This document shows, piece after piece, positions 36,420-47,816 of a stretch of DNA of 64,000 nt. Source of the stretch: Mesaphorura yosii (lineage: Eukaryota > Arthropoda > Collembola > Poduromorpha > Tullbergiidae); NCBI GenBank assembly GCA_009869945.1, contig WIXG01000004.1, positions 310,001 through 374,000 of the forward strand, written 5' to 3'. Under the pieces are notes generated by a model. That model saw only the letters and a list, made by a program, of their open reading frames with translations, did no database searches and was not told the origin of the DNA. The position numbers and the translations under genes were made by a program. The stretch's first letter is position 1, and each line of letters begins with the position of its first letter.

Positions 36420-39400
36420 ATGCTTCGTGCAACACGGACGACGCCCGTGACAATGAAAGTTCTTCTGTGTCTTGTGTTGATATTTATTCCAGAATCCATT
36501 CACAGCTACCGATATCTTCCACAAATAAGTAAGACCATGACTCATAAACTTTAATTTATTAATCTCCTCTTATCTCGCCCTTTGCCTATGCGCGTAACTC
36601 AATAATTACTCAATGCATTATGCATCTGGCTTCCGTAGAGGTGCCGACCAAAGTCTCGCGCAACAGGTTCACAGGTTCATAGATCCTGCTTATATAATTT
36701 AATGAAAGTGCGAGCACAATCGAGAAATCCCAATCGTAATTGTTGGATCTGCCGGATCGAATCGTGTGTGGCAAGAGTGAATCGTAATTCTTAAAGTGGT
36801 TTCAATTTGATTCATATTTAGCATTCATAAAATAAATTGCGACAGTGACAGGGCACAGTGCTTAAAATACAATACAGAAACAGAGTATTTAAAGACGTAC
36901 AATTTCGGCTTCGGCTTTCCCAAATAAATCAGCAGCAGTAACCAGCAACTCTCGATTTCTATTTTCCTACGCCACAAAGTACAAGAAAACAAAGTCGAAG
37001 GGTTTGATTAAGACAATGATGAAAACGAAAGCAGTGCTAACACAGACGCGAGACACTGACGGGATGATGACTGCGACGGTACCTGCGCGTGTTACTCTTG
37101 TCGTGTACGAGTTACTTGAGTTACTTCATGCATGCAACTCCACTTTATATCATTTGCATTATTACGAGAGGGTAAATGCATAATCATTCACATTTCTCAC
37201 TTTGAACTTAATTTATTCGCATTTCACGCATTATAATGCAGATTTTCTATTTGAGACCCGCATTGTTGCAAATTATAAAGCCATTATTCATCTTGCGCTT
37301 GTTTACAAGTGAACTTGACAAGCGACAGAACTCACGCGCGAATGAATCTTAAATTTTTCAAGTCAGGACGCAATTCAGTGAATGGAGCTCATCGTGCTGA
37401 TTTAGTATGTCAACAAGCTGGGAAAATTGACGCATGCTTATTTTGCAGCCATTCCGCTTCCCATGTACCATAATGGGCCCGGGCACCCGTTCATGTCCCA
37501 CATAAGCCTTGAGCCTCGCCATTTCACTTTGCCACCAATATCAAAAGTCAGCGAGACCCTGGGAGCCCTCGGCACACTTGGTCGTTACCTTCTGAAGAGA
37601 ACAAGATCTCCAACAAGCACTTACAATGCCAATCATTACAACCGGGATGAAGTCATGCAAAGCGGAAGCAGCAAAATTGGGGCGCTAGCTGGTGATCTCT
37701 ATCCCTCTGCATCCAGTGTCAGCGCAAGTGTGGTACCGTCTGCGTCCACGCACTTGACCGTCAATCCGGAGGAAGACGCACAGCTGAGCGAGGCGCTGTA
37801 CACACTTGGAAGAAATGTGCTGGGCCAAGTAAGTAGTTGACGCCCACTCACGTCAATATTTCTCTACTGTCTGTTGACCCATTATTTGACTAGTTTGCTA
37901 TTGATCTTTCAGAATATGACAGACACTTTGGTCCCAGTTGTCCAAACGGTGAATAATCTGGGGAAATTTCTTCCGCCGTTAGTTTACCGTGACGGTCGCA
38001 TAATTCTCGGGAGCTCAGCAAACTCCACGAACGACGGCGGAAACATAAGAGATGTCATTTGCACCACGCCCGCTGGAAATCCGGGGAAATGCTTGGACTT
38101 GTCGGGCTGCCCTTCCTTGCTCTTTGACTTGTCAAATCTGAGAAAGTCGTTATGTTTCAAATCGTTATTTGTACCCGGTGTCTGCTGCCCGGATAAGGCA
38201 GAGAATCCGAGCTCTGCCACAAAACGTCCCATTATAATTGTCACAACGGAGGCCACGACAAGTCGCCCGATAGATAACAATCCTTATCGTCCAGCTATTT
38301 CGTCTTTATTCGATAAAACGACTTCCCGGCCAGATGTCGGTTTCGGATCGCTGGGATCTTCGTCTTCGTTCCCTTCCTCTGACTGTGGAAAAGCGGAAGC
38401 ACCGAGTTTTCGCATTGTTGGGGGCGACAAGTCGACTCCTGGAATGTGGCCTTGGATGGCAGCCATTTATTTGCATGGTCCGAAGGGAACCGAATTCTGG
38501 TGTGGTGGAAGCTTGATTTCCAAACGATACATCATGACCGCAGCGCATTGCACAAAAGACCAGAAGCAGAAGTCGTAAGAACTTTTCGTATTTCTCTATT
38601 TAATGCTCAATGACATTCTAGATTTACTGATTCCAATTTGCTTGTATGAGATAGGTTCAGCCCTAGACAGTTTACTGTCCGCCTTGGGGATTATGATTTG
38701 GTGAGAACGGATGACTTTTCATCGCCAGAAACCTACCGTGTTGCTGAAATCATCGCGCATCCAGAATTCTCCGGAATGGGCTTCTACAATGACGTCGCCC
38801 TCCTGAAATTGGAACGGGACGTTGAGTATAACCGATTCATCTCACCAATCTGCTTGCCATCGGGAAGGAGCAAGGCCAACACTTTTGTGGGCACGTTTCC
38901 CACTGTTATTGGATGGGGTAAATGAGGATTCTATAATTCTTTACCCGAGGAATTGTAGGAACTTAATACATTTGCATAACTTTAATGTAGGCACAAACAA
39001 ATACGGAGGGAGGGAGCACAATGCACTTCAAGAAGTCAATCTTCCCGTTTGGTCGAATGACGATTGTGACAGAGCCTACTTCCAACCAATCACTGATATC
39101 TTTCTCTGCGCTGGCTTACCCGCAGGTGGCAAAGATGCATGTCAGGTAGGACACGTTTCAATGCAGTCTTCACTTTGCATTGGCGTGCAAGAGCTTTGAC
39201 ATCGACCTTCTCATTGCAGGGTGACTCGGGAGGCCCGCTGATGTTGCAAATGGATGACCACCGATGGACTCAAATCGGAATTGTCAGCTTTGGAAACAGA
39301 TGCGCCGAACCAGGTAATCAGCCTTGAGACAATTTACACTTCCGAGCTATGGGAAAATATTTCATTACTTTTCTCCCTCTCGTTCCAGGCTATCCCGGTG

Positions 39401-39453
39401 TTTATACCAGAATTACCAAATTCACCGACTGGATCCAAGCAAACATAACGTAA
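36420..39453 (+). CDS. Secreted CLIP-domain trypsin-like serine protease
   Basis: CLIP proteases act extracellularly in arthropod clotting, melanisation or Toll cascades; which one this serves cannot be read here. Seven exons: 36420-36528, 37449-37828, 37913-38574, 38655-38917, 38991-39145, 39220-39313, 39389-39453 (575 aa). An in-frame second ATG at 36453 starts directly at the signal peptide ([18 protein letters not shown]) and may be the real start. A long low-complexity region precedes the CLIP domain (six Cys, residues 213-255, ending VCCPD). A Ser/Thr/Pro linker leads to cleavage site R330-IVGG. The triad is complete: H375 (TAAHC), D430 (NDVALL), S526 (GDSGGP). D520 at the base of the S1 pocket (KDACQGDSGGP) predicts cleavage after Arg/Lys. 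The Cys at 321 probably ties the cleaved N-terminal part to the catalytic domain. AATAAA at 39553. Confidence 0.93.
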
Positions 39454-39552
39454 TTACAGCTCATTTTTTAAACTCGTCCTTCCCAACCCTGCTAACTTAT
39501 TGACTCGATTCCTGGTTGCCAATTTTCATATTTTTGATAATATTATTTCAGT

Positions 39553-39611
39553 AATAAAAGCTCATCAGAAAGCTAACCGAAATGTGTTCTCGTTGATTAA
39601 TCCATTTTATT
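39553..39611. promoter_or_regulatory. Convergent poly(A) signals
   Basis: AATAAA at 39553-39558 (plus) serves the protease gene. TTTATT at 39606-39611, read on the minus strand as AATAAA, serves SLC25A46. The two convergent transcripts therefore end within about 60 bases of each other or overlap slightly. Confidence 0.5.
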
Positions 39612-39870
39612 TTCACATGTAATTTGACATAATCACATTTTTCATCACTAAAACTAATGTTACATCACAATTTTTGCAATATTTTTCAAAAACGCAAGCA
39701 AATTAAGGATAGTTATAGCTCCTTTCCACTAAAGTAACTATTTTGGACTACGTGGATCACTCATTGCCGTCATAACCTTTACAAACATCGTGCTGATGAA
39801 TAGACAGCCACAACTTGTTCACAACAGCAGAGTTTAGTCAGTCTAAGAAGGGCAGATATAGTTTGATACT

Positions 39871-41973
39871 TCAAAACTCGGGGTTGTAGCTGCCAGCAAA
39901 TCTTGAACGCGGTCTTGGCTCTGCAAGCGGCGTATTGTGAGCTGAAGAATAGTCCCTGCTGAACGCCAAATCATATGCCATTATTATAAAAATAATCAAC
40001 TATGTCAAAAAGTAACTTACCCAGTAAATTGTTGGCGAGGGGCTGGAGACTCGTGCACCACTCTGTTTATGTTGCCTTCAGACACCGATTGACTCATTCC
40101 GCTCTTCTCGTCAAGTTTTGGTTTAGGAATCTCGTTGTTTTGACCAAATGTCGTTTGCTCCAAGATAATTTTAATCGTTCGAATGATAAGGATTTGCAGC
40201 CCATATTGCATCACGAGGGCACCAAAGCCTTTGTACAAACCGGATACACCTAAAGCAGACGAAATATCGTTTAACACCGCAGACGTACAAGACCAGACTC
40301 CAAAAGGAGGTCGCTAATTACCTTCCTCTTCAACGGTTGTACGAATGCAATCAATTACTCCGCCATAAGATGTGATAATCGGTGTCACTTCAATGCCACA
40401 ATCCAAACTGTCAATTATAGTTCGCGTTCCTTGCAAATGTAACCTGAAAAATTTCATTCACGGTCATATCATTCCTTCAATTCTAAAATGGAACATAGCA
40501 CGAGCATATTTTGCACAACGGGAGGCACCTGTGCAAAATAGTTTCCAAAGGAAATAGTAGAATATCAGCCACCATATGCCCGACCAGAGATGCCGTCATC
40601 TCTGAATAATACGAGATGGAAGATTCTTTACGTAAAGCTCCCTGCAATTAATGTTTTGTTATCAATGTTATTGGTACAGGTACAGTGAGAACTCTTCCGT
40701 CGTTAAATGGTGTTTCTACTAACTTGTTTCCTTTCTTTGCTTTCTCGTACTCTCTTAATCGTAGCTAAAGAAATCGATCTGATTCCTGTGTAAATCAAGT
40801 ATGACAGGATTCCATGAGCCACGGTGGGAACAACGAGAACATGCAATGGCACCAAGCGTCCAGTTTGCGGCCATGATAATACCCTCCAGAGCCCTTCTCG
40901 GAAAACATCGAAGAATCCTGAAAATGTAATTGAATTAGTATTTCCTGGTTTCAATCGCGCATGGCCTCAACAATTCCAAGTTCTGAGAATACCTGCTGTT
41001 TCGCTGGCCACCTCACTTTGACAGCTCTCTACCAAACTCGCGGAGTAAAATGGCGTTATCACAGCCAAACTAATTCTGTTGGACAGTACAAGTCATAAAT
41101 TATGGAGCTTATCAAAACTGAAAAACATTAAAGAAAACCCACGATTTAAGCAGTATATGCTGGCACACCGACTTCAAGGGGCTGTGTCTGTTAATCTCTC
41201 TGCAAATAATTCAGTCCTTTGACCTCACTTGGTTCAGAAAACAATCAGCGAAAGAATGCGATTTATCTTACTTTGGCCAAGGTGTGACTTTAGTGGTTAC
41301 ATCCTCGACTGCCATTGTCATCCCTCGAACCAGTAAACTACTTCCCAAACCTTTCCAGAGAACACTGCAGCCTTGACTTTGACAAATATGAAATACTGGC
41401 CCAACGAGACTGAACGGTGAAAGATGATAGCGCCGTGATTGCACGTGCACCTGTATACAAACAAAATATGATAAATTCCTTCAAGAATCCAAGAACTGAA
41501 GACTTGGACTCACCTGGCACTGGCGCCTGAACACCAAGAAAGGGTGACTTAACAAGTTGTCCGCCACCAGGGTCAGAAGTCCAATACCTTTATGGATGGT
41601 GAATGTCGAATCCTGATCTGTGAGTTAGTGATGAGTTCCTTAAGTAGGGTCATAAGTTTTACGAATGATTCCATTCGCGCTTACCATCATAATCTGGAGA
41701 AGACTGTGCACTTGCAGGCAAATTGTTATGCCCAAAGGGAAGATTCAGATTCAGATTTTGATTTCGGTAAGAAGGCGATGCTGCATGAGCGCCGTAGGCA
41801 AACTGCTCCTCGTAGACATCATAACCCGGAGTTCTTGACCGCCGTGTTCCTGTCACTCCTCCCCGAGGACTCCGTTCACTCCGCTGTTCTTGCTCCAGGA
41901 CATCACCGCTGTAATAACTTGACACTCCAATGCCCAACTGGAATTCTCTGTTGTAATCTTGAATTCCAGCCAT
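39871..41973 (-). CDS. SLC25A46: SLC25A46-like outer mitochondrial membrane carrier protein
   Basis: Family role: SLC25A46 is a Ugo1-type member of the carrier family in the outer mitochondrial membrane. It takes part in fission/fusion balance and lipid traffic rather than simple solute exchange. Ten exons on the minus strand: 41973-41685, 41617-41514, 41450-41272, 41199-41143, 41075-40993, 40917-40724, 40641-40529, 40443-40322, 40249-40021, 39958-39871 (485 aa; human about 418). Family stretches: [71 protein letters not shown] and [17 protein letters not shown]. The N-terminal ~100 residues are hydrophilic, as in the human protein. The C-terminus is extended by about 50 polar residues ending [11 protein letters not shown] readthrough of the last donor would stop at 40017 instead. 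Confidence 0.92.
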
Positions 41974-43502
41974 TTCTTCGTTGACCTACTTTGATAGTTT
42001 GCACTTGCACTGGAGACAGTGAGACAGGTCCATGAAAGAATCTACTTCAGACCCAAATCAGTCATTCAGTGGCAAAGACAGCTGATCCACTTGTCGTCTG
42101 TCGTCTATATTCACCAAAATATCACTTCACCGTTTGAGAAAATCAATATTACTGCAATACAACTTTTAACAGTGCATAACAAGAATTCAGTCAACTACAA
42201 CCACAATTCACAATTAATTTCAATCCATAAATAAATGAAAATCACTTTTTAATATTGGATTATTTCGAGCTTACGCAACAAATCTTTCGTACAAATGCAC
42301 AATTATTAGCTCAATTACTTGAACAATGAATTCAATTCAATTTACACTTCACATTTCACATTTTCGCAGGTATGAGTGTATGAGTTCGCCTCTCTCACTA
42401 TTAACAGGCAAGCACGTGACAAGTTTGCATAACATCAAAACTTGAGCTTTATCTCACAGGCACTCAACCAACCAACCACAACCATCGTGTTGTGGCATGG
42501 CACATTTATGACCATCGAATCCATCCTGGCTAAATAATTTCTGCACGAATAGATGACAATCAACAAGCCTAGAACTGCCGGATTTGGTATTCATCAGGGA
42601 TGAATCATCACTGATCCCAGTGTGGATTCTGGTGGCAATGCTAATGAATATAATGAATAAATGCATTGTTAAGGCAGAAGTTTCACGCTTCTTCCGGACA
42701 CACTGGACGTGTGTAAAGTGTAATCGACTGCCATGAAATAATGACGATGTTAATTCAAGAATGAATCACCAATACCAACAAAGCGCAAGTGAAGTTTCAT
42801 TACACCCTTTGCATTGCCTTATACGCAGCCATCTTTGCGCGCGTACGCGTACTTGACTCGCTTGACCTGAATTTGTGACCATAAACTCTTTTGTGTTTTA
42901 AGATTTACGCTCACTAGGTCCTCTTGGCTCACACGCTGATGATTTTACATGATTGTTAATATTTACAATAACTTCATTTACTTTACTGTAATCTCTTTAC
43001 CGCTGCTTAATTTTGCCGAAGGTGAGAAAATCTATTAATCTATGTTTAAACGAATTGGCAAGTCGCAACGCGCAACTCATCAACCGCACCTGTGATTATG
43101 TGAATTATGAATTATGCAATTTTGGCTACGCTGTGGCTGCGGTCACCTTTGTGTTGGTACATGACCGGATGCATGTCGAGATTTTCGGCACTTGGCTACA
43201 CCCTTGCGTGCACGTTGCAAGATAATTACGTTCATTAACACAACCATCCGCGTAAGAGACCAAATTAGCGAAGGAGAGAAAGATTCTTAATTGAAATCTA
43301 TGTAGTGAAGCTGAGATCGCTAAGAGAGACGCTGAGACGGAGTTCGAGCTGACGTCGAAAAGGAAACTCTCACGCCAGTCTCTCACACAGTAAAATCTGG
43401 TAAACAGTAAACAGCGGCGGAGGTTCTTCAGTATAATTCCATTCCAGTTTCTTTACTGCTATCCAGGAACTTGGATCGGTGGCCAAGATTTGGAAGGCGG
43501 CC
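41974..43502. other. Divergent intergenic stretch
   Basis: This stretch lies between the start of SLC25A46 (minus) and the small secreted protein gene (plus), so it must hold both promoters. Frames at 42454-42666, 43013-43225 and 43126-43386 show no family features. No convincing TATA box was seen. Confidence 0.4.
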
Positions 43503-44926
43503 ATGGATTCGAAATTTTTCTACGTTGTACTAATCATGAGCTTGATTATGGGGACAAATACGGCCCCGACAACCTCAACTAACGGTACATGGAACAAAGG
43601 TTAAGTTTAATCGCTTTGTAATTCACGTTACGAGTTTTATAGGCCTGAGAGAGGAACAGGGCATCGATCCGGGATTGACCGTAACGTTGAGACCACAACT
43701 TCAAACACCAGCTCCTTTTGACCTTGTGAACAATAATAACGGATTTGGCATCGGCGCTGCTGCGGGATTCGCAGGTGAAACTACGCTGCTAGACATCTTT
43801 GTTAGGTCTTAGCGGTTGTGACCTCATGTTTTTGCTTCCCAGGAATCGGTGCGTCAGCGGGTCTAGGCAGCTTCACTGTCGACCCAAAGACTGACCCGTT
43901 CCTGCCTTTCGGTGCGTTCGCTGGAATCAACTTGCCTAATCAAGGTAAAAAGAAGGAAATAAGAAACAAGACTCTTTTCTATCGAGTAGTAGGTCCCAAT
44001 GGTAATTTGTGTTTCTAATTGCAGCAGGACGAATCGGTGCAGGTGAACCACTCTCAGTCAACCACAGCTTAATATTGATTATTGACCGGGTATCAGGCTA
44101 AAATATAAATACATTTTTAGGCTGCACGGGACTGAATTGTGGAGTCCAGTTCGGCGAATTTGTCCTGCAGGTTCCCAATTTCTTCGCGGCATTCTCGTCG
44201 TCAAATCTTACCAGGCAACCTCAACAGCAAAAGTAAGTACGCGACGCTGTTCAATTGTCGTACAATTTCACACGCTTTCCTTTCAGAGAATTTCGATTAG
44301 TTTTCTCATTTCCGTAAAACGTTCGTTCGCAAGTAGTGAAGAATGTCGTTGGTCGCTGTTGAAAGAAAGATGAGACCAGAGTCACGAGAGTTTAGTTGAG
44401 TCCTTTGAACATCTGATGACTTGCAAATTCTGAATCTTAATTAATCTCATACAGACTGTTGGTGGCAGGAAAGTATGCAAGTAACTACTTTGAGTTGTGA
44501 ATAAGTTGACTGTGTTACTTTACTGTTAAGTATTCAAGTTCACTTTATGCAAATGTTTACAGTTCATTCTCTGATGCGGTCGGTGTCCCGTCTTCAAGCA
44601 ACGTCGGCGGTGGTGACGCCTCGCAAGGTGATGCAAATGGAGATGGAAATGGCACCGTAATTAGAAACCGAAACGACATGAACAACAGAGTCCCGGACCA
44701 AACGACGAACAACGTCATCAGAACCCTGCTTGGAGGCTTGCGTGATTTCAGAACAACGCTTGCTGGATTCTTCCGCGAACCGGATAACCGAACGACGCAG
44801 GTGCAAAGAACTCCTCAGCAAGTGGTTGATGTCACAGTCACGATTCCGGCAACATCAACGACTACGCGTGCGACGACCACAGAAACGAGGGCCGAAGTTA
44901 AGGAAAATGAAGTTCCTCAAAACTAA
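43503..44926 (+). CDS. Small secreted Gly/Ala/Thr-rich protein, function unknown
   Basis: I do not recognise a family. Six exons: 43503-43584, 43643-43774, 43843-43944, 44028-44042 (or from 44025), 44121-44232, 44563-44926 (268-269 aa). The N-terminus MDSKFFYVVLIMSLIMGTNT is a signal peptide. The first four introns are all phase 1 and each exon begins and ends at a glycine, giving short modules such as GFGIGAAAGFA, GIGASAGLGSF and GRIGA. The fourth exon has only 15 or 18 bases. Exon 5 carries the only mature cysteines (GCTGLNCG, a possible disulfide). The C-terminal third is rich in Asn, Arg and Thr, with the run TSTTTRATTTETRAE that could be O-glycosylated. A matrix, cuticle or immune effector role is possible but unproven. 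AATAAA at 45045. Confidence 0.75.
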
Positions 44927-45242
44927 GGCATGAGAACAAACGCCGTATGTAATATCTTTGCATTTTGCATGAGAATAGGAAAAGCTCGTCTTCTTCAGCG
45001 TTAGCATATGTGTGGGCCAATTCAAATATTCAATAATGCTCAACAATAAAGCCAAAATGCGAAAGTCGAATACTTGTATTTTACTTATAAAAATGCGACA
45101 CACGAAGACAAAATAGATTACTCGCGCGGTAAAAAAAAAAGAAGCATACAAATCTTTCCTGAGTACTAACTGCTTCCCAACAGTTGTCCTATTCCGAATG
45201 TAATTTTAAAATATCATGTTTTTTTCAATGAAAAATGGAACG

Positions 45243-47187
45243 CTATAATAAGCCTGCTGAATGAGTGTGATGCGCAACTGATTCATTTGGAATTGGTCCA
45301 TTTAGTCCTTTGGCTTGTTTTGGTTCGTCGTCCAGTGGCCCGTAGTAGAATTTAATGACGGGAGGTTCAAGTGTCTGTGTTTTGTTGAGTGATCCAACTA
45401 AAACCGGTGTTCCAGGAGCATTCCCTGAGTTCGGAGTGGCAGCAGAAGGTGTTGATGCTAAAGTTGTATGACCAGTTGGTCGCTGATCCTCCTTCACGAT
45501 TGATATGATGACGCTTTTCTTATTAATCTTCGCGTACTTGAATCCCATCCTGTGAAGAATGCGACGTAAACTGGACCGACTTCCTGAAAATCCTATTCTT
45601 TGTGTAGCTTCTTGCAACAATACTGGTACGGTCGGAGTAATTCTGTAACCAATAATTGCAAAGATTGAAGACGTTTGAAAGACAAATACTTATGGCGTCG
45701 TTTTATTACCCTTGCTTTGCGAAGTCATGGATGATAGTTCGAAGCTCCTTTTCATTATCAACGCTTATCACATCGACAACCCGCTTTAGTCCTTCTTTTC
45801 TTTGAGGCTGCAACTCCTTCGTAAAATCAATCGAGCCTTCCCTGAGGCGTTTGTTCACCCTTGAAATGACACCTGCGCTCACATTCAACACTGTTGCTGC
45901 CTTTTCAGCTGGGCTTCCACACTGAAGAGACGGAAGTGTGCCTTTGTTGACTTTCTTAAAGAAGTCGTATACATTAAGAATCAGCTTCTGCGACTGGATG
46001 CTAAACTTTTGCCCCGAGTAGCAAAATGGGAGATCAAGTTTTTCGGATGAATCAGCATCCGTGCTGCTGTTGTTCAGTTGTGTCACCACCACTTTTGATT
46101 TTGGAGGCAGACAGGGCTCGGGATCCGAGTGAGGTTCCTCGTGTGATGCTGACGTTAAGCTTGTGCCTTCTGAGTTGACTAGGTTCTTCCGGTCAAACTT
46201 TCCAGGATAAACTCTTTTCCCTCGAACCACGGGTGCATTATATAACTTTAAAGGTTGACAAATGTTGGGCTCTGGTGTAGTTTTAGCTAAAAGCACGGCT
46301 CTTGGACTTGGACTTGAAGCTGACTGCGATTTAGTTAGATTAGCATCGATTTTTACAGGGTCAGGCTCACGCATCGCATCTGTCTCACTCGGATTGAATG
46401 GTGGTGTCTCTGTCTCCAGAAGATTAGGTGATGTCGGCAACGGAAATTCGTTCACTATTTTTCCCTCACTGTTCCTCACAATGACCCGATTTCCAAGCTG
46501 AACGATTTGAAATTCTGTGGTGGTTTGTTCTTCGCTTCCTTCTTCAAGTCCCTCTTCCTTAACCGTAATTTCAGTCGTCTGGTTGTCATCACCGTTCCCA
46601 CCCTCCACATTGAAACTGAGGGCAGTGTCCACCATATCAAATCCATCAGTTTCTGCGTCTCTGGAAATAACGTAGGGCGACAGTTCAGTACTTGTGTGAT
46701 CACTGTCATGTGTATGCAGGAATTCAGTTGGTTCCGCCGAAGTGCCAGTCAAATCCACGCGAGCATCTAGCAGGAGTTGGTCAACCGTCTCGCTAGTGCC
46801 GGTGTTCTCGAGTATAGCGTCACTTTGAGTCACAACTGGAGGCGTAAAATCGTGTTCAGTGCTGCTCACTTCAGCCGTCGTGGTCGCATAGTCATCCATG
46901 ATAGGAATGGCAACTTTGATCAATTGCCCGGTGTCCTCGTCCAAAACTTCGGAAATTACAAAAAGCTGCGAGGTGCCCGTTCCATCTGCATCTCCATACG
47001 CGTAGAAAACTCCCTGCTCAGCATCCAACATGGCTAGATTCCCATTTTCGGCGATTGGTGGTTCATCCTGGTAGCTGGCCATAACTGCCTCATGACCATC
47101 GTAGCTGCCAAGATCCGTAACTAATGAATTTAGCATCGGCGTGTTGGTGTTGTAACTCGTCTCGTTTTGCACGACATATTGTGTCAT
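45243..47187 (-). CDS. HTH (IS630/Tc1-type) DNA-binding-like protein, copy A
   Basis: Two exons on the minus strand: 47187-45710 and 45642-45243 (625 aa). The first ~385 residues are acidic and low-complexity (Glu/Asp/Thr/Ser-rich), like an activation region. From residue ~386 comes LPFCYSGQKFSIQSQKLILN, an Ala-rich helix (AEKAATVLNVSAGVISRVNK) of helix-turn-helix form, a basic linker, and then TPTVPVLLQEATQRIGFSGS followed by SRSSLRRILHRMGFKYAK. This order (HTH, linker, PT-x-L, GFSGSRSSLRRIL) matches the N-terminal DNA-binding half of IS630/Tc1-mariner-type transposases. No DDE catalytic domain follows; the C-terminus is a Pro/Ser/Thr tail. It is probably a domesticated nuclear DNA-binding protein. 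It lies head-to-tail with its paralogue at 47817-50092. Confidence 0.8.
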
Positions 47188-47816
47188 TTTCGTAACCGTA
47201 ACCGGCTAAATGCTCACCAGAACAATTTCATACACCGTTACGTATTTATTAACTTGCAAGTATCACCAACTCTTCGCTTCCCTCATAATTTTAACGCTCT
47301 AACTTTAATCACGGTTCACAATCATAGGACACTGAACGAGAATTGGCTTGTTTGCAAGCTGAAGTTATTCAACCCAGCCAAAAACTCATCTCAGTTTCAA
47401 AGTTGCGCGTTGTCCCAGCATACACGGACGCAGGCCCAATCCCGTTCGTTTTGTTCACAGCCGTGCAGTGAGCTCATTGAGACAAAACCCGGACAAGATG
47501 CAACTTTTGTTGTGCACTTATAATGATTTATTTCCACCGAACTGCTTAATTCGCGGAGAAAATGTCAAAATACAATGCTGGGATTGTTAATGGTTTCTTT
47601 CATGCATTCCTGAGAGATGCGAATCAATTTGAAAAGAGCCTGATTCCTATTCCTGATGCATACGGCAAAAAATATTTTGGTTCGGATTAGGACAGCCGAC
47701 TTATTGCACGAGAATACTGACAACTCAAGAGAAAGGTTAATTACAAGATAGAAATCAAGTCCAACAAACAAAATCATAGGTCACATGCTGAATACAAATA
47801 TTTATGAGGACGAGGA

